NCBI RefSeq assembly: GCF_023973825.1
Contig: NC_090117.1
Coordinates: 910,001-974,000, forward strand
Direction: 5' to 3'
DNA length: 64,000 nucleotides
Source of the DNA: Plasmodium brasilianum
Lineage: Eukaryota; Apicomplexa; Aconoidasida; Haemosporida; Plasmodiidae
Below, in pieces: positions 23,121-35,583 of the stretch. A program made the translations under genes and the position numbers. Position 1 is the first letter of the stretch. Every line of letters begins with the position of its first letter. Under the pieces are notes generated by a model. That model did no database searches. It was not told the origin of the DNA and saw nothing but the letters and a program-made list of their open reading frames with translations.

Positions 23121-25304
23121 TTTTTTTTTATTTTTTTTTTTTGATGAATATAAAAATTTGATTTATTTTGCTGGATTTGTGTGAGAAGTTGAATTAATTT
23201 TCAGCATTTAGAGTCTTTCGAGGGATTTACGAACGTGTAAGAATAAATGTATGTATACGTGGGTATATATGCATATGTATGTGTATATCTGTGTAAATAT
23301 TTATGCCCATTTACATACAGAGCAGAGACGAATAAATAAAGCGGCAATACGATATTGTTTGAGCGTTTATGGCACAGGAGAATACTTCAATTAGCATTAT
23401 TTCTTTTGGTTTATCATAATTGAGCTATTTTTTTTTTTTTTAATACTTATTTTTGTACGTATTATAAGAATATTACGCACACATCGCGTAATATAGTTTT
23501 TACCACTTAAAAGGATTTTCTTCTTTATTTGTATAGTATCTATTTTGTACACCATTTTTTTTTTCTCCTTTCTTTGCTTTCTTTGCTTTTTTTTTTTTTT
23601 TTTTTCATGTGGTAAATTCTATACAACATAATTTATTTTAAGCTATAACACAGATCGACATGATTTACTTAATCCCCGCGCTCTTCCCCCCATCCGTTAA
23701 ACTTATAGAAAGGAAGCTCCTTATACGCGCATAAATATATACCTATATATGCTATATATCTATATATGTTTATATATATATATATATGCATACACGATTA
23801 CATGTTTGCGGATGTATGTGTGAACGCTCGTTCATTTTGCTTTTTTTTAGACATATGTGGAAATGTAGTTATAGGATAATATTTCATTCTTCTACCTAAT
23901 GGTGAAGAATATATATCCTTGCTCTTTTTAGATTTTTTTTTTTTTCTTTTTTCGTTTTTTACGTTTTTCAAATGTATTTATGGATGGGGAGCCGTAGCAC
24001 TTTTTTCAAAAACGTTGGAGTTCCCACTTGTGTGAACATATGAACAAGCGTACATATGTATGTATACATATATAAGTATATTACGTGTATAAGTAAATAT
24101 GTTCATATATCTGCGCATGCGCGTAAATGCGTATGTAAACGTATATCTATACTGACAGCATTATCGCAATTAGCGGAGTGGAATGTGGTTCTACTAAAAT
24201 ATGCATTATTTTTAAACCGTAAAATAGTACATGTGCTTCATTCATTTTACATTACTGCTAATATAAGAATGACCAGTGTATAAATTTTTAGCAGTAAAGG
24301 CAATATTTTGCTTATAGGTAACTACAGAAACGTCCTTGCACTTTATGAAGGTGATAATTTTTCCCTTTGAACATATTAACTCAGTTTCCAACAAAAGAAA
24401 ATAAGCACATAAGAATTTCATACCTTTGTAATATCATACGTATAACATAATACTATATATACTATTTTCAAGGGGTAAATTAATATATATACTTTATTTT
24501 TAATTGTTCATCGAAACGTTTAATCGTCTAGCTTAATATACTGGAAAAAAAAAAAAATTATATTATCTCTCTTATGATTCGCCCTTGGTATCGTATGATG
24601 ATTAAAATGAAATCTTTTTTTTTTTTTTTTTTTTTTTCAAATAATATTTTTCTGCCCATTTTTCTTCTTAAATATTTCCTCACGTTCTTCCCATTTTTCT
24701 ATTTTTCCTTTTATTTTTCGTTGTGTATTACGCTTCAAAAAAAAAAAAAAGGCAAAAAATTCGAACACTCACGATAAACTATCCCAAACGAAATTTCGAA
24801 TTTTCGGTAAACCAAACATTGTTCATTGTTAGGGGTTATATTATTCCTTTATATTTCTTTATGACGCATTTTTTTTATTATTTATTTTTTACTTTTTTTT
24901 ATTTTTTTTTATTTTTTTTTTATTTTTTTATTTGTTTTTTTATTTTTCCAATTTTTCCCATTTTTCTCAGTATATGTCGAAATTTTATTTTACATATGTG
25001 CCGTGTAATGTTAATTTTAACGAATTTAAAAAATATTTAAGTATCACCATTTTACCATATTACAATTTTTGAGAATAATGAAAAGTAAATCATATTTATT
25101 GACGGTAAATTGAAGCTGCTACGAGATAAACTTGGATTTTGCAGCCTGATGCGTCAGCTGCGCCGTATGTACGTTTGGCACTTTCCCCGCTTTTTTTTTT
25201 TTTTTCCATTATCCATTGTCCATTTTGCATTATCCATCTTTCTTCTGCCTTATTTTTCTTCTTTCTCCCTTTTTTTTTTTTTTTTTTCCCCCCTTTTTTG
25301 TACA
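23121..25304. other. RPB4 upstream spacer
   Basis: About 2.2 kb of AT-rich sequence with many T runs and some scattered short ORFs. It must include the RPB4 promoter, but I recognise no gene, RNA or motif. Confidence 0.5.
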
Positions 25305-26178
25305 ATGACAAATAACATACACGGAGATATTAAAAACTTAGACCTTGGGCCAGGTATTTTTTTTTTTTTTTTTTTTTTTTTCTTTTTTTGGCCGGTATTA
25401 GTTGCATATATATATGCACGAGATGGGCATATGCGTATAGGAAAAACGTGGTTGACAATATGGGCACGAGTTCGTGTACATGCGCGTATTGATGTGAGGC
25501 TTCATACTTATTTACCCACCTGCGTTTATATATATGTATGTACGTATATATATGTATTTATGTGTTTGCATATATATATGTACGTATATGTGGGACATGT
25601 TTTCTTTTGCAGAGTTCAAAAACTGTAAATGCTTAAATTTGTGCGAACTACAACTCATTTTGGGAGATCAACTTCGTCTGACCTCTAAAAGGAATGAAGA
25701 GGCACAAGCGTAAAAAGAAAAAAAAAAAAAAAAAAAGAGAGAGAGAAGTGTGTAGAATGATATTATGAATGTAATAAACGTTTTGAATGTTTTAAATGTA
25801 GAGGAAATTAACACGGCTCCGTATACTCATATATCGTGATACATGAAAAGACATAAGGCTGCCATATGCCTAATTAAACTGTAATTTTGTAATTCATATT
25901 TTTTTTTTTTTTTTTTTTTTTTTAGATTAATAAAATCATCGTTTGACTACGCAAGCAAATTTGCTACAATAAAAAATAGAAGTTCAATTGTGGATGTCAG
26001 AACAAATTTAGAAAGAATAGGAGAATTGCATGAATATGAAATTGCCATGTTAGTTAACTTACTACCGAAAACCATTTTAGAAGCAAGATATTTCATCCCA
26101 TCATTAATTCGACTAAATGATGAAATATTAAATTCCATTCTGGAACATCTAATTAGTTATAAGATGTATGTATCGTGA
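25305..26178 (+). CDS. RPB4: DNA-directed RNA polymerase II subunit RPB4
   Basis: A 132-residue subunit that pairs with RPB7 to form the Pol II stalk. Exons are 25305-25353, 25613-25709 and 25926-26178, with phases 1 and 2 and GT-AG borders preceded by T-tracts. Exon 2 gives the N-terminal strand and helix (CLNLCELQLILGDQL). Exon 3 gives the HRDC-like helical core: FDYASKFATIKNR, VRTNLERIGELHEYE, MLVNLLPKTILEARYFIPSL and a last helix ending KMYVS. The order and spacing match human POLR2D (YTARFSRFKNRETI, HKFELACLANLCPET, ALIPSL). Length is normal for the family. It is convergent with the PCI-domain gene. Confidence 0.92.
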
Positions 26179-26220
26179 GGACGTGGAATTGGCATGATAA
26201 ATTTTTTCGTAGAAAGTAGG

Positions 26221-26257
<37 letters not shown>

Positions 26258-27106
26258 TTCACAAAGGAGACTTGCTTAGAACGTAATGGGGAAAATGATC
26301 ACATGTGGCTGCATCTATTACGGTATCCATTGCTGCACCAATCGGTGCATCGAGCGAGTCCCAAAACATTTTTGTGCATTGTGATATGACTATTTTGGCG
26401 TAGTACATTATGACAAGGTGGTGTGTATTATAATTATTAGTATATTTTACCTACATAGAGCAATAATAACTGGGTTGTACAGTTTAAAAAAAAAAAAAAA
26501 ATTAATAGTTTAACATTTTAGCGTTTAACCATATTTTAGTGTTTTATGAAAAATTTTCAAGGTCAAAAAAAATTATGTTCTTCATGTTTAAATTTGCTAC
26601 GTTTTTGTTTTTAACTTCTTGTCCATTTTGTCATCGTTCCTTTTACATTTTGCGGAAAATATGAGAAGAAGCATCCCGGGGTAGCGCACCTCAAAATGTG
26701 AAGCGCTAGCTGGGGGAGGAACTGGGGCAGTAAGTATGGTAATAACTAGGGAAGTAACCTATGTTAAGGATATTACTAACCATATTGACAAGCTCAGAAT
26801 AAACGTACATGAAGAGATTGGTAAGTATAATAGGGGTGAAGAAGCAGCTGTTAGATGGTCCCCAATTATTAGACATGCAAGATGCTCAGCTAGGTTGGCT
26901 TCTAATTTATTACAAAATATTCACCTTTTTTAAACTGCTCTGTTAATTTCGTATATTTAAGGAATACGCATTGGTGTTCAATGGTTGTAGTCTCGTCCAG
27001 TTATGTATGCCGACAATCGCCGCTAGTTCACTTTAATCGATGCTAATTACCGCTCACGCCGCTTATAGCTGCTAATCACTGCTACTTATCTTTACCAGTG
27101 AACGAC
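26179..27106. other. Convergent RPB4/PCI-gene spacer with GC-richer islands
   Basis: About 0.9 kb between convergent genes. Stretches at about 26280-26420, 26650-26900 and 26990-27100 are clearly less AT-rich than other spacers and contain a short ORF at 26736. They may mark structured RNA or an old gene remnant; see the finding. Confidence 0.45.
26736..26933 (+). CDS. Possible 65-residue protein or small two-exon gene (tentative)
   Basis: The ORF begins MVITREVTYVKDITNHIDKL and has a mixed composition with Arg, Ala and Cys, unlike random AT-rich sequence. An internal GTAAGT after a Gly codon and a CAG acceptor before 26910 could remove the middle in frame. The opposite strand is also open over much of it. 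I recognise no family. Confidence 0.25.
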   Translation: MVITREVTYVKDITNHIDKLRINVHEEIGKYNRGEEAAVRWSPIIRHARCSARLASNLLQNIHLF

Positions 27107-28513
27107 TCATCTGCTGATGCGGGGCTGTGAGAGGGAGGGGAAGGGATCATTTTTGCTAAGGACGAGTATATTGTTATCATAGGAAATATACGCGTTGATG
27201 TACCTGAAAAGAATGAGTGATGTAATTATACATATGGTCTCTAAGTAGTAATGATGTTGAGTAATACCAGCCCAAATAAAAATATGATGAAATAAGGATA
27301 TAGGTACTTTGTAAATTTTATTTGGATTATCTTTAATAATATTATTCCACCAGTCCACAATAATTTTAAGCAAATTTCTTTTAACAATGAAATGAATTTG
27401 ATCAATACATTCATTTAATCCATTTTGAAAAAAATATTTGGAAAAATTCTGTATGACATTATTATATAAAAATATATTCCCTCGTTTAATTGAATATATT
27501 ATATCTATATATATATGTAAATTATATTTTTGTAATAACATTTTTGGAGGATATATACCTTTATTTAAACGAATTGAAACAACAGATTCTAGTATTTTTT
27601 TTCTAAATTCTATTCTACTTTTTTTAGAATTAGAAAAAGCCCATATGAACTCCTTTTCTGCCATCTCATATTCTAATTTTTGTAAATATAATTTCCCTAA
27701 TTGATTTTTAAATAAGACAATAAAAAATTTAGGTATATACATATAATTAATATCAGTTGTGTTAATAATTTTTAAAAAGCTAGATGTTATTTGCATATTA
27801 TTTAATTTCATACATAATTTAATTGATTGAAGCATTAATATTACAAATGCACCATGCCTTTCTGCATCTCCTTTCACTATTCCTATTTTTCCACGTATAG
27901 AATTCAGTACTTCTATTGTGTATTTATTCTTATCATTTATGTCTTCATTAAACTCCTCATTATTCTCATCATTAAATATATCATTTTTATTATTTGTATT
28001 ATTATACGAATCCGCAAGGGTACTTATATTGTTCAAAAAAGAACATACCGATAACAAGTATGGAAGTAACCATAAACTATCACAATATATCTGTATAAAC
28101 GTAAATAAAAATTTGCAACTTGTACTTAGTAATGCATCCCAATTGATATAACTTTTATTACATAATATTTTTATAATATTAAAATGGTCTATTATTAACT
28201 GTTCATAATTTTTTAAAAAATTCCTTTTCTTTATTTTCTTTCTTAAATCCACTTCATTCATTTCATCTATTACATGAACAGGTACAGGCAATTGGGTTAG
28301 CTTCAGTATGGAGCTAATTCGGTACCCGTTCCTCACCCTCACACACTCCTCAAAATTGTCGAGCACTGCATTATAGTCCTCAACATTGCCCCCTCTACCC
28401 CTCACGTTATTGTTAATACCACTACTAGTACCTCCTCTACTGTCCAGGCCACGAAGAAAATTAATTTTTCTCGTAATAGCGTTATCCTCACTCACATTCA
28501 TTTTTGGATACAA
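27107..28513 (-). CDS. PCI-domain protein, PCID2/Thp1-like (TREX-2)
   Basis: A 468-residue single-exon protein, expected to act in the nuclear TREX-2 complex linking transcription to mRNA export, by homology to PCID2/Thp1. The C-terminal half follows PCID2 closely: ERHGAFVILMLQSIKLCMKL, a TPR-like helix pair ending YEMAEKEFIWAF, then LLQKYNL, a helix SIKRGNIFLYNNVIQNF, and a winged-helix segment with FRYINAYISYDNNILVLSK, finishing NDPFPSLS (human NPFPPLS). An Asn/Asp-rich insert lies at about residues 170-200, and the N-terminus has a Gly/Arg/Asn low-complexity stretch. The start at 28513 is the first Met, and another at 28501 is equally possible. CSN12-type proteins are the main alternative. 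Confidence 0.85.
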   Translation of the reverse strand: MYPKMNVSEDNAITRKINFLRGLDSRGGTSSGINNNVRGRGGNVEDYNAVLDNFEECVRVRNGYRISSILKLTQLPVPVHVIDEMNEVDLRKKIKKRNFLKNYEQLIIDHFNIIKILCNKSYINWDALLSTSCKFLFTFIQIYCDSLWLLPYLLSVCSFLNNISTLADSYNNTNNKNDIFNDENNEEFNEDINDKNKYTIEVLNSIRGKIGIVKGDAERHGAFVILMLQSIKLCMKLNNMQITSSFLKIINTTDINYMYIPKFFIVLFKNQLGKLYLQKLEYEMAEKEFIWAFSNSKKSRIEFRKKILESVVSIRLNKGIYPPKMLLQKYNLHIYIDIIYSIKRGNIFLYNNVIQNFSKYFFQNGLNECIDQIHFIVKRNLLKIIVDWWNNIIKDNPNKIYKVPISLFHHIFIWAGITQHHYYLETICIITSLILFRYINAYISYDNNILVLSKNDPFPSLSQPRISR

Positions 28514-29335
28514 CCGCGCGCGTAAGTGCTAGCAGTATTCTTCTACGCGCGTACATACATGCAAAAATTAATATGTACGTATATATGCATATATATGTGT
28601 ACACATAAATATATATATATATTATAGTATACGGCAGTATGCTGAAAAGACAGATGAAAAAACAAATGATAAAAAAAATAAAATAAAGTAAGAACAATAA
28701 AAATGATACTACATATTGCATAAAAACCGCGGGAAAAAGAAGAGGAAGGAGAATGAGCCTTATCGCGTTGGTCAGGTGTTATCCTTCATCATTTGGGCGT
28801 ATATGTGTTGCGTATTGCCACGTAGGGTACTACGTTATGTACTACTGCATCCCGCAGAGCTACTCTGTGTGCTAATTTATCACATACGAATGTACATAAT
28901 TCTGCAAATGTGCATGTAAATGTATAAAACAGGAATGGTTTATTTCTATACGGCCAAATAACAAACAAACCCACACTTTGAAAGTGATTTAATTCGTTTT
29001 CCTCTTTTTAATTTCGCAAGAACAATATATTCTTCTGCTTTCCCTTAACAAGTATATAAACAAAAAAAAAATTTTAATTTGTTCAAAATTTTATACTGTT
29101 TTTCACTACATTCTTGTGCATGATAAGGACACGCAGCGAGAGCAGTCGCACAAGCTGCTGCATAAATGGGCTCACGGATGAACTACCAAACGAATGAACG
29201 GCAAATAAAAAAAAATGCGTATATACATGTACAAGTCAAGCAACAAATAATTGCATGTTCGACATTATTCACAAATTAAATTTATCTATTTTTAATAAAA
29301 AAAATAAAACTACAAATGTAGTAAGTTCGTACGTG

Positions 29336-29486
29336 AATGTACTAATTTATGTACAAATTTATGTACAAATTTATGTGCCAATTTATGTACAAATTTATGT
29401 ACCAATTTATGTACAAATTTATGTACCAATTTATATACAAATTTATGTACCAATTTATGTATTAATTTATGTACAAATTTATATTT
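29336..29486 (+). repeat. 12-bp AATTTATGTACA/AATTTATGTACC array
   Basis: About 12 copies of the dodecamer, alternating ACA and ACC endings. Confidence 0.85.
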
Positions 29487-30369
29487 GTATGAATGCAAGT
29501 ATGTATATGCTAAGAAAAAAGAGGGTATTCGATTGGATATGTATGCAAAAATAATTGAGCACAATGTTTTAAAATATTATATTTTATTATGAAAGCATAA
29601 AGAAGGAAAAATGGGAGTTACATGGACGTTTACATTTACATGAACATATCTACATGTGTATATTTATATATATATGTTAGTGCCTTTTTGTTTTATAAAA
29701 CAAGCATAAAGAGAACACAGAAAAATAGAGATAACTTGAAATGAAATGGATAGGGTAACGTGTATTATTATCCTGTCGTTAACTTTTTTTATATTGTTAT
29801 TCCTTTACTTCTTTTTTTCGCTACGTCGTGTAAAAATAAAAAAAAAAAAAGGCAGTTGTAAACGTGATAGCTGAAAAGGTTTTATGCATATGTAAAAGAA
29901 TATACAACGTGTGCTATTTATTCAGCGTAGTTTAATTTATACTTTTAATTTTTGTATAAATAATATACTCTTCCGAAATTTAATGGAATGATTATATTCC
30001 CTCAAAACAAGTAGCGCCATAACTTTTATCCAGAATTTTTTTCTTTTTATAAATTATTGCGTTTTCTTTTGTTGAATAATATATATACTAATATATAAAG
30101 GAAAACGAAAACGAAAACGAAACAGCAAAGGCAGAAAATGACGCATATAGGCCATCTCATTGGTATGTTACTCGTAAATATACATAGATATCACTCCAAT
30201 TTTTTTTTTTTTTTTTTTTTCTCTAGTGTATACTTAAAAAAGAAATAACCCCCTCTCCCCAAAGCAATTATCTATTGCGGAATTTTACATTTCGAATGGG
30301 TAGGCAATAATGTTGTCCTTTTTTCCCCTTACCTTTTTTTTCCTTCATTCTGCTCATCCTTCCTTCATT

Positions 30370-30550
30370 CATTAATTTGGTCATTCATATGGTCATTAAT
30401 TTGGTCATTCATATGGTCATTCATATGGCCATTAATTTGGTCATTCATATGGTCATTCATATGGTCATTCATATGGTCATTCATATGGCCATTAATTTGG
30501 TCATTAATTTGGTAATTACTGTGGTCATTAATTTGGTAATTACTACGGTC
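30370..30550 (+). repeat. 12-bp GGTCATTCATAT/GGTCATTAATTT array
   Basis: About 15 copies mixing CATTCATAT and CATTAATTT variants. It is just downstream of the six-exon minus-strand gene. Confidence 0.85.
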
Positions 30551-30650
30551 ATTCATTCGATTATATTTTCCTTCTTTCCCATATAATAGCTAGCTAATTA
30601 AAAAATTTTTTTTTTTTTTTTTTCTTGCTTGGCTAGCTAAATTATGAACT

Positions 30651-32056
30651 TCATGATAAAACTTTTTTTTTTTTTAAATAAATGGTAAATTCGTTCGTAT
30701 CCGATGAAAACAAATCCTTTATACTCTGTTGAAGGGAGCAAAACGTAGATAAAAATAAAGGAATAAATAATATATGGGGCTAAAAATAGTGGTTCATTAT
30801 ATTGAAGGGGCACGAGTTAAGATAAAAAAAAAAAAAAAATACGTATGTATACCTATCTACTATAATATATATATATATATATAATATATAATATATTAAT
30901 ATTTTATTTATTTTATCGTTGTGAGACTTCCCTTTTACTTACCAGTATGTTTCTCCACCCTTTGTCTTTTATGCTCACAAAATTCAAGTTATACTCGTTC
31001 CTTAAAAATTTTAATTTCTTGAGTATGTAGTTTTTTATTTTTTTCAAAACGTCATCCAGATTCATATCTTCTTTTACTCGCACTGGTATGGTTACATTTA
31101 TTTTGTCTTAAATGAATGAAGCGATGAGGAGGGGATGTTGCAATGAAGAACAAAAAAAAAAAAAAAAGTTTACATATACATATATATATATATATATATG
31201 TACATATGCACATGTACATATTTACATAGCTGCTAAATTTACGCGCTGCTCGTTCCCGTTGGCGCTTTTCCGTTATACCGTTAGAAAGCAAAAAGTTCAA
31301 GTGTCCATTTTCCCTTTTCCTTCTTTCATGAAAAGAAATATTTTCTTTATTTAAATATCGATTTATTGTTTCCACATAATTGTTATGACTTGTGCAGAAT
31401 TTTAGGAAACTGTCCTCAACTAGCTCCTCGGTGATGAACGACACGATCTTGAGGGGGGGACATCGTATTTGAGGAGGGGGAAAAACGGAAAATAATGAAA
31501 TAAATAATGAGATAAATAATGAGATAAATAATGAGATAAATAATGAGATAAATAATGTAATAAATAATGAGATAAATAATGAAATAAATAATGAGATAAA
31601 TAATGAGATAAATAATGTAATAAATAATGAGATAAATAATGAAATAAATAATGTAATAAATAATGTAATAAATAATGTAATAAATAATGAGATAAAATAA
31701 TGGAATATATAACAAAATGAATGGTGTAGAACGAAATGGAACAAAATAGACCAAATGATGAAAGTGGGGGTGCAAACTCAGTGGACATTTTGTCAACGCA
31801 AGGAAATCACTGACAAGGTACTTCCCCTTTTTTTCTTTTTTTTTTTTTTTTTTTTTTTTTTCATCTATACCTTCTCCGTTGCTAAATATGCTAGGGTGTT
31901 TTTTAGCAAATTCGTTGTGACTTCATTGCACCATTCCAATTCTTCTGCTTTTTTCAATTCGTTTCTCTTCAACAAGAAAAGATGAGGAAATGTGAAATAT
32001 ACATTCTCAATAGAGGGAAAATACACATGTATGTGCATACACGGATACGTACATAC

Positions 32057-32095
<39 letters not shown>

Positions 32096-33099
32096 CATAC
32101 ATATGTACATATGTGTACAAGTTCGTGTCTGTTCTTTTGATGCTGCCTCGAGCTTGCTTTTACCTCATTAGCGAGAGAAATGTTTCGTGTTATTAAGGCA
32201 TCTATCATATTACGAGATATTGAAAATATGTTTATCTTTTTAAAAATGTCGAAGAACCTAAAAGAAAGAGATGAGGAAAGATTAACATATAGACAGTGGT
32301 GTGCACATTAAGTATGTGGGGGGTTCGTTTTATGGGTTAATCATCACTGAGGAAAAGAATTTACGCTCTATTGAATTACATAAGATTAATAAAAAAAAAA
32401 ATAAAAAAAAAAATAAACATAAGGAGCACGATAAAACATAAGCGAAACGATATATGTTAGCAAAAGGGAAACATAAACAGCATGATGAACATAGACATAA
32501 GGGGACCACCGTTGTGAACTCACTTGGACATTTCACTCATCTCGTCCATCACATGGAGGTTTTGTTGCTGGTAGTCTACGAGATTAGAGTAGGTCTGTTT
32601 ATTCGTTTGGTCGTTTATATTAACCATTTTACTCTTCTTATCAATTTGTTTAACATTTTGTTCATATGTAATTTGAATTATTGCTTTGTTCAGAATTTTT
32701 TTAGTTAAATATTTTGCAAAATGAGATATTTCGTCTTTTTCATATTGACTGGGAGTTTGGGTAAAATTGATTTTTTTATTATTTTCCTTTTTTGCTTTTA
32801 TCTTTTCATATAAAAATGAGCCATCATTAGTAAGAGTATTTAATTCTTCATTTGTTTCTGTTATTTGTGCTGAGCTGTCTGCATGTTGTTTTTGTATTAT
32901 CTGTGCTACTAGATTTTTTCTGTATTGATGGATGTTCTTTTCGTTAATTTGTAGCAAGTTAGTTGCAGAGGAACTTGCGTGATTATATACGTCACCTGAA
33001 CTGTGATTTCCGTCTTTATTATCACAAATGCTAGAAGTGTTAGAAGCGTTAGAAATGTTAGAGATATGAGAAATATTGCTACTATTAAAATTTCCATTA

Positions 33100-33137
<38 letters not shown>

Positions 33138-33716
33138 TTTTATTTTTTTTTTTTTTTTATTATGGGTGGTGGCCTGTAAGACACTCCTGTTGTGAGGTCT
33201 TTGTATTTTTTTTTCTTTCTCCTTATTAGACGCTCCGACTGAGTGATCGGTCTTTATTTTTAAATTTTTGTTTATAAAAGTGTCGTATATCATTGAATAC
33301 ATTGCTTTTTTGTCTGAATCTTGACAACTTACTACAGTTTTTGCATTTTTTCTTTTTTTCTTTTCTAGTGATAATTTATCAAGTATATCATCATCACCTC
33401 TATTACTAACTGTTGACACATTATTGTTATATATCCCTCTTTTAGAAACACTGCGATTATTTAAATTTTTGTAGGCGTAACTAACACAGTTTATATCTTT
33501 TTTTAATAATGTTTTGTCAACATTTATTAGATAATTTTTTTTTTTTTCATCAATGATACTCTCATTGTGTTTGTCTTTACAAAATATGCTGTTCATTTTT
33601 TTTTTCGATTTAGAAATTATGTCGCTTAGAATTATGATGGAAGAAGCTGTTTTCTTTTCCTCGTTTTTCTCTTCAGCAGTTTTTGGCTCTCCCTTTTCTC
33701 TCTCTCTTAGATTCAT
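30651..33716 (-). CDS. Conserved-looking protein of unknown function, six exons
   Basis: My model uses exons 33716-32524, 32257-32164, 31966-31871, 31447-31279, 31106-30943 and 30725-30651. All junctions are phase-compatible and give 596 residues ending at TGA. Exon 1 encodes a Lys/Asn/Ser-rich disordered region with an Asn run (about residues 192-206), then a helical stretch (EISHFAKYLTKKILNKAI). Exons 2-4 encode amphipathic helices (ERNELKKAEELEWCNEV; FITEELVEDSFLKFC). Exon 5 has a compact basic domain (INVTIPVRVKEDMNLDDVL) and exon 6 ends NEFTIYLKKKKVLS, which looks like a small alpha/beta domain. I recognise no family. Intron 3 carries a 12-bp minisatellite. There are no signal peptides or membrane segments. 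Confidence 0.82.
31496..31692 (+). repeat. 12-bp GAGATAAATAAT array inside an intron
   Basis: About 16 copies of a dodecamer with GAG, GAA and GTA variants. It lies within intron 3 of the six-exon minus-strand gene. Confidence 0.87.
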
Positions 33717-35583
33717 TATGTAGTTTATTCAGTTTGGTGAGTTGTGCGTGTAATTAGAAAAGAAGCGGATGTAGTGATCAGGAGGTAAGGCGATGGTGTA
33801 GTGATACAATACGGTTTAGTGGTAATATTTTGGTCATACTAACAAAATTGGAGGAGTGGGAACCTAGTACCAGTTATGTCTCCCATAAAGGATGAGCTTC
33901 CGTTTCATGTTTTTGTTTTACCTTTTGAGATGAATTACGGTCATGCACACATGTGTGTATGTTGGCATATGTATAATATGTGTTTATATATATATATATA
34001 TATACTTATGTGCATGTGTTCATATTCATATGTGCATTTACATTCGTACACGCCTGTATACTATCCATGCAAACCGCAAAAAGGTTCTTCCTTCGAACGC
34101 CTTGAGGATAGCAATTTTGTTCGCTTATTTGAACATATTTATTGTGGAAATTCGCATAAGTACGCAAGCATATGTATATGTAAGCTCATGTGTATCTATG
34201 CATAGGTATATAAACGTGTGCGCTAATGTATACGCAAAGCAAAATACATAAACGCACAATCAAAAGCATAAAAACGAACACACCCATACGCGCATTTACG
34301 TACTTCCCATTGGAAAATAGCCTATAAGGGATTCTACCTTTTAGGAGCTTTACTCGTCGGTTAGTTTTTCCTCTGAGTCTTTCACTTTTTTGCTTATATG
34401 AACAGTCATTTGGACGCACATTTTTTATCTCCTTTTCCATTTGCCCAAAACGTTGGCAATTCTGACTGTGTGCAGGCGAAAGAGCGCGCGATATGCATTC
34501 CTCAAGGGGAAAAAAAAAAAAAAAAAAAAAATATACTCATATGCATTATACTCATTATATGCATTATACTCATTATACACATTATACTCATTATACGCAT
34601 TACCCTCATTATACGCATTACCCTCATTATACGCATTACCCTCATTATACGCATTATACTCATTATACGCATTATACTCATTATACGCATTATACTCATT
34701 ATACGCATTATACTCATTATACGCATTATACTCATTATACGCATTATACTCATTATACGCATTATACTCATTATACACATTATACTCATTATACACATTA
34801 TACTCATTATACACTTTATACTCATTATACACATTACATTCATTATACGCATTATAATCGCTAGAGACAAATGATTTATATTTTCATGCATGTAGGAAAC
34901 GTCCTAGAATGAGCATAGTAGATAAATTAAAAAATAAAAAAAGGATAAAAAGTTGATCATTTAAAAAAATTGCATTGTTTCCTATATCACATGCTTCCGT
35001 ATTTGAAGGACATATCCTGTTCATATTGTACAGTCGTCGGAGCTCTGCACAAAGAGAAGAGGCCCCCTAGGGTAAGAAAATTCGAAATTAGGGCATATCA
35101 TATATTGCTGAGGATTCTTTAGAATATTTTACTACAAAAATATTTATAAAACATAATTACAAAGCTTTTCATATCAACATTTTTTTTAATTTTTTTTTTT
35201 TTTTCTTTTTTCACGTACACCATTATTTTAGCCTGTGTATGGATTTATATGTTCATTATTCCATATATGTATGGTTTATTTAAATATTCATATATGAATA
35301 TGTGCTTATGTACAACGACTTTTTATGAAGAGGTGGCGAACACTTGGGGGGAGTTAACTTTGTCATTCATGAGTTAAATTAGCTAGGAACTCAACACTAA
35401 ATTTCTCATTTGAGTAAAATGTTCTATATTTACCCACTTGGATGTAGCAGCATACATACATATGTGTGCATATATATATATATGTGTACATATATATATG
35501 TGTGCGGGTATATATGTGTGCGTGTATATATGTGGGCCCTTGCGCAGGGAGAGAAACGTAGAGTATCCTTGTGAGTCTGCAAA
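33717..35583. other. Divergent spacer before the MORN gene
   Basis: This 1.9 kb region holds AT tracts and a 9-bp minisatellite (34540-34855). It must contain promoters for both divergent genes. I see no gene. Confidence 0.55.
34540..34855 (+). repeat. 9/18-bp CATTATACTCATTATACG array
   Basis: About 34 nonamers alternating CATTATACT and CATTATACG with a few CCCTC variants. The period is a multiple of three and free of stops in several frames on both strands, so five overlapping false ORFs arise. Confidence 0.88.

Larger units (their letters stand above)
28514..30650. other. Spacer upstream of the PCI gene
   Basis: This 2.1 kb spacer holds two minisatellites (29336-29486 and 30370-30550) and AT tracts. 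At 30138-30160 a short ATG piece (MTHIGHLIG) ends at GTATGT, and a T-tract CTCTAG follows at 30228, but the joined frame stops after two more codons. It could be a UTR intron. No gene is supported. Confidence 0.5.

Noticed and set aside
22630..23184. 184-residue Cys/Leu ORF
   Set aside because: Its second half is the 12-bp array, and the first half is antisense to a better first exon on the minus strand.
34398..34891. Five overlapping 120-160-residue repeat ORFs
   Set aside because: All arise from one 9/18-bp array with no stop in several frames.
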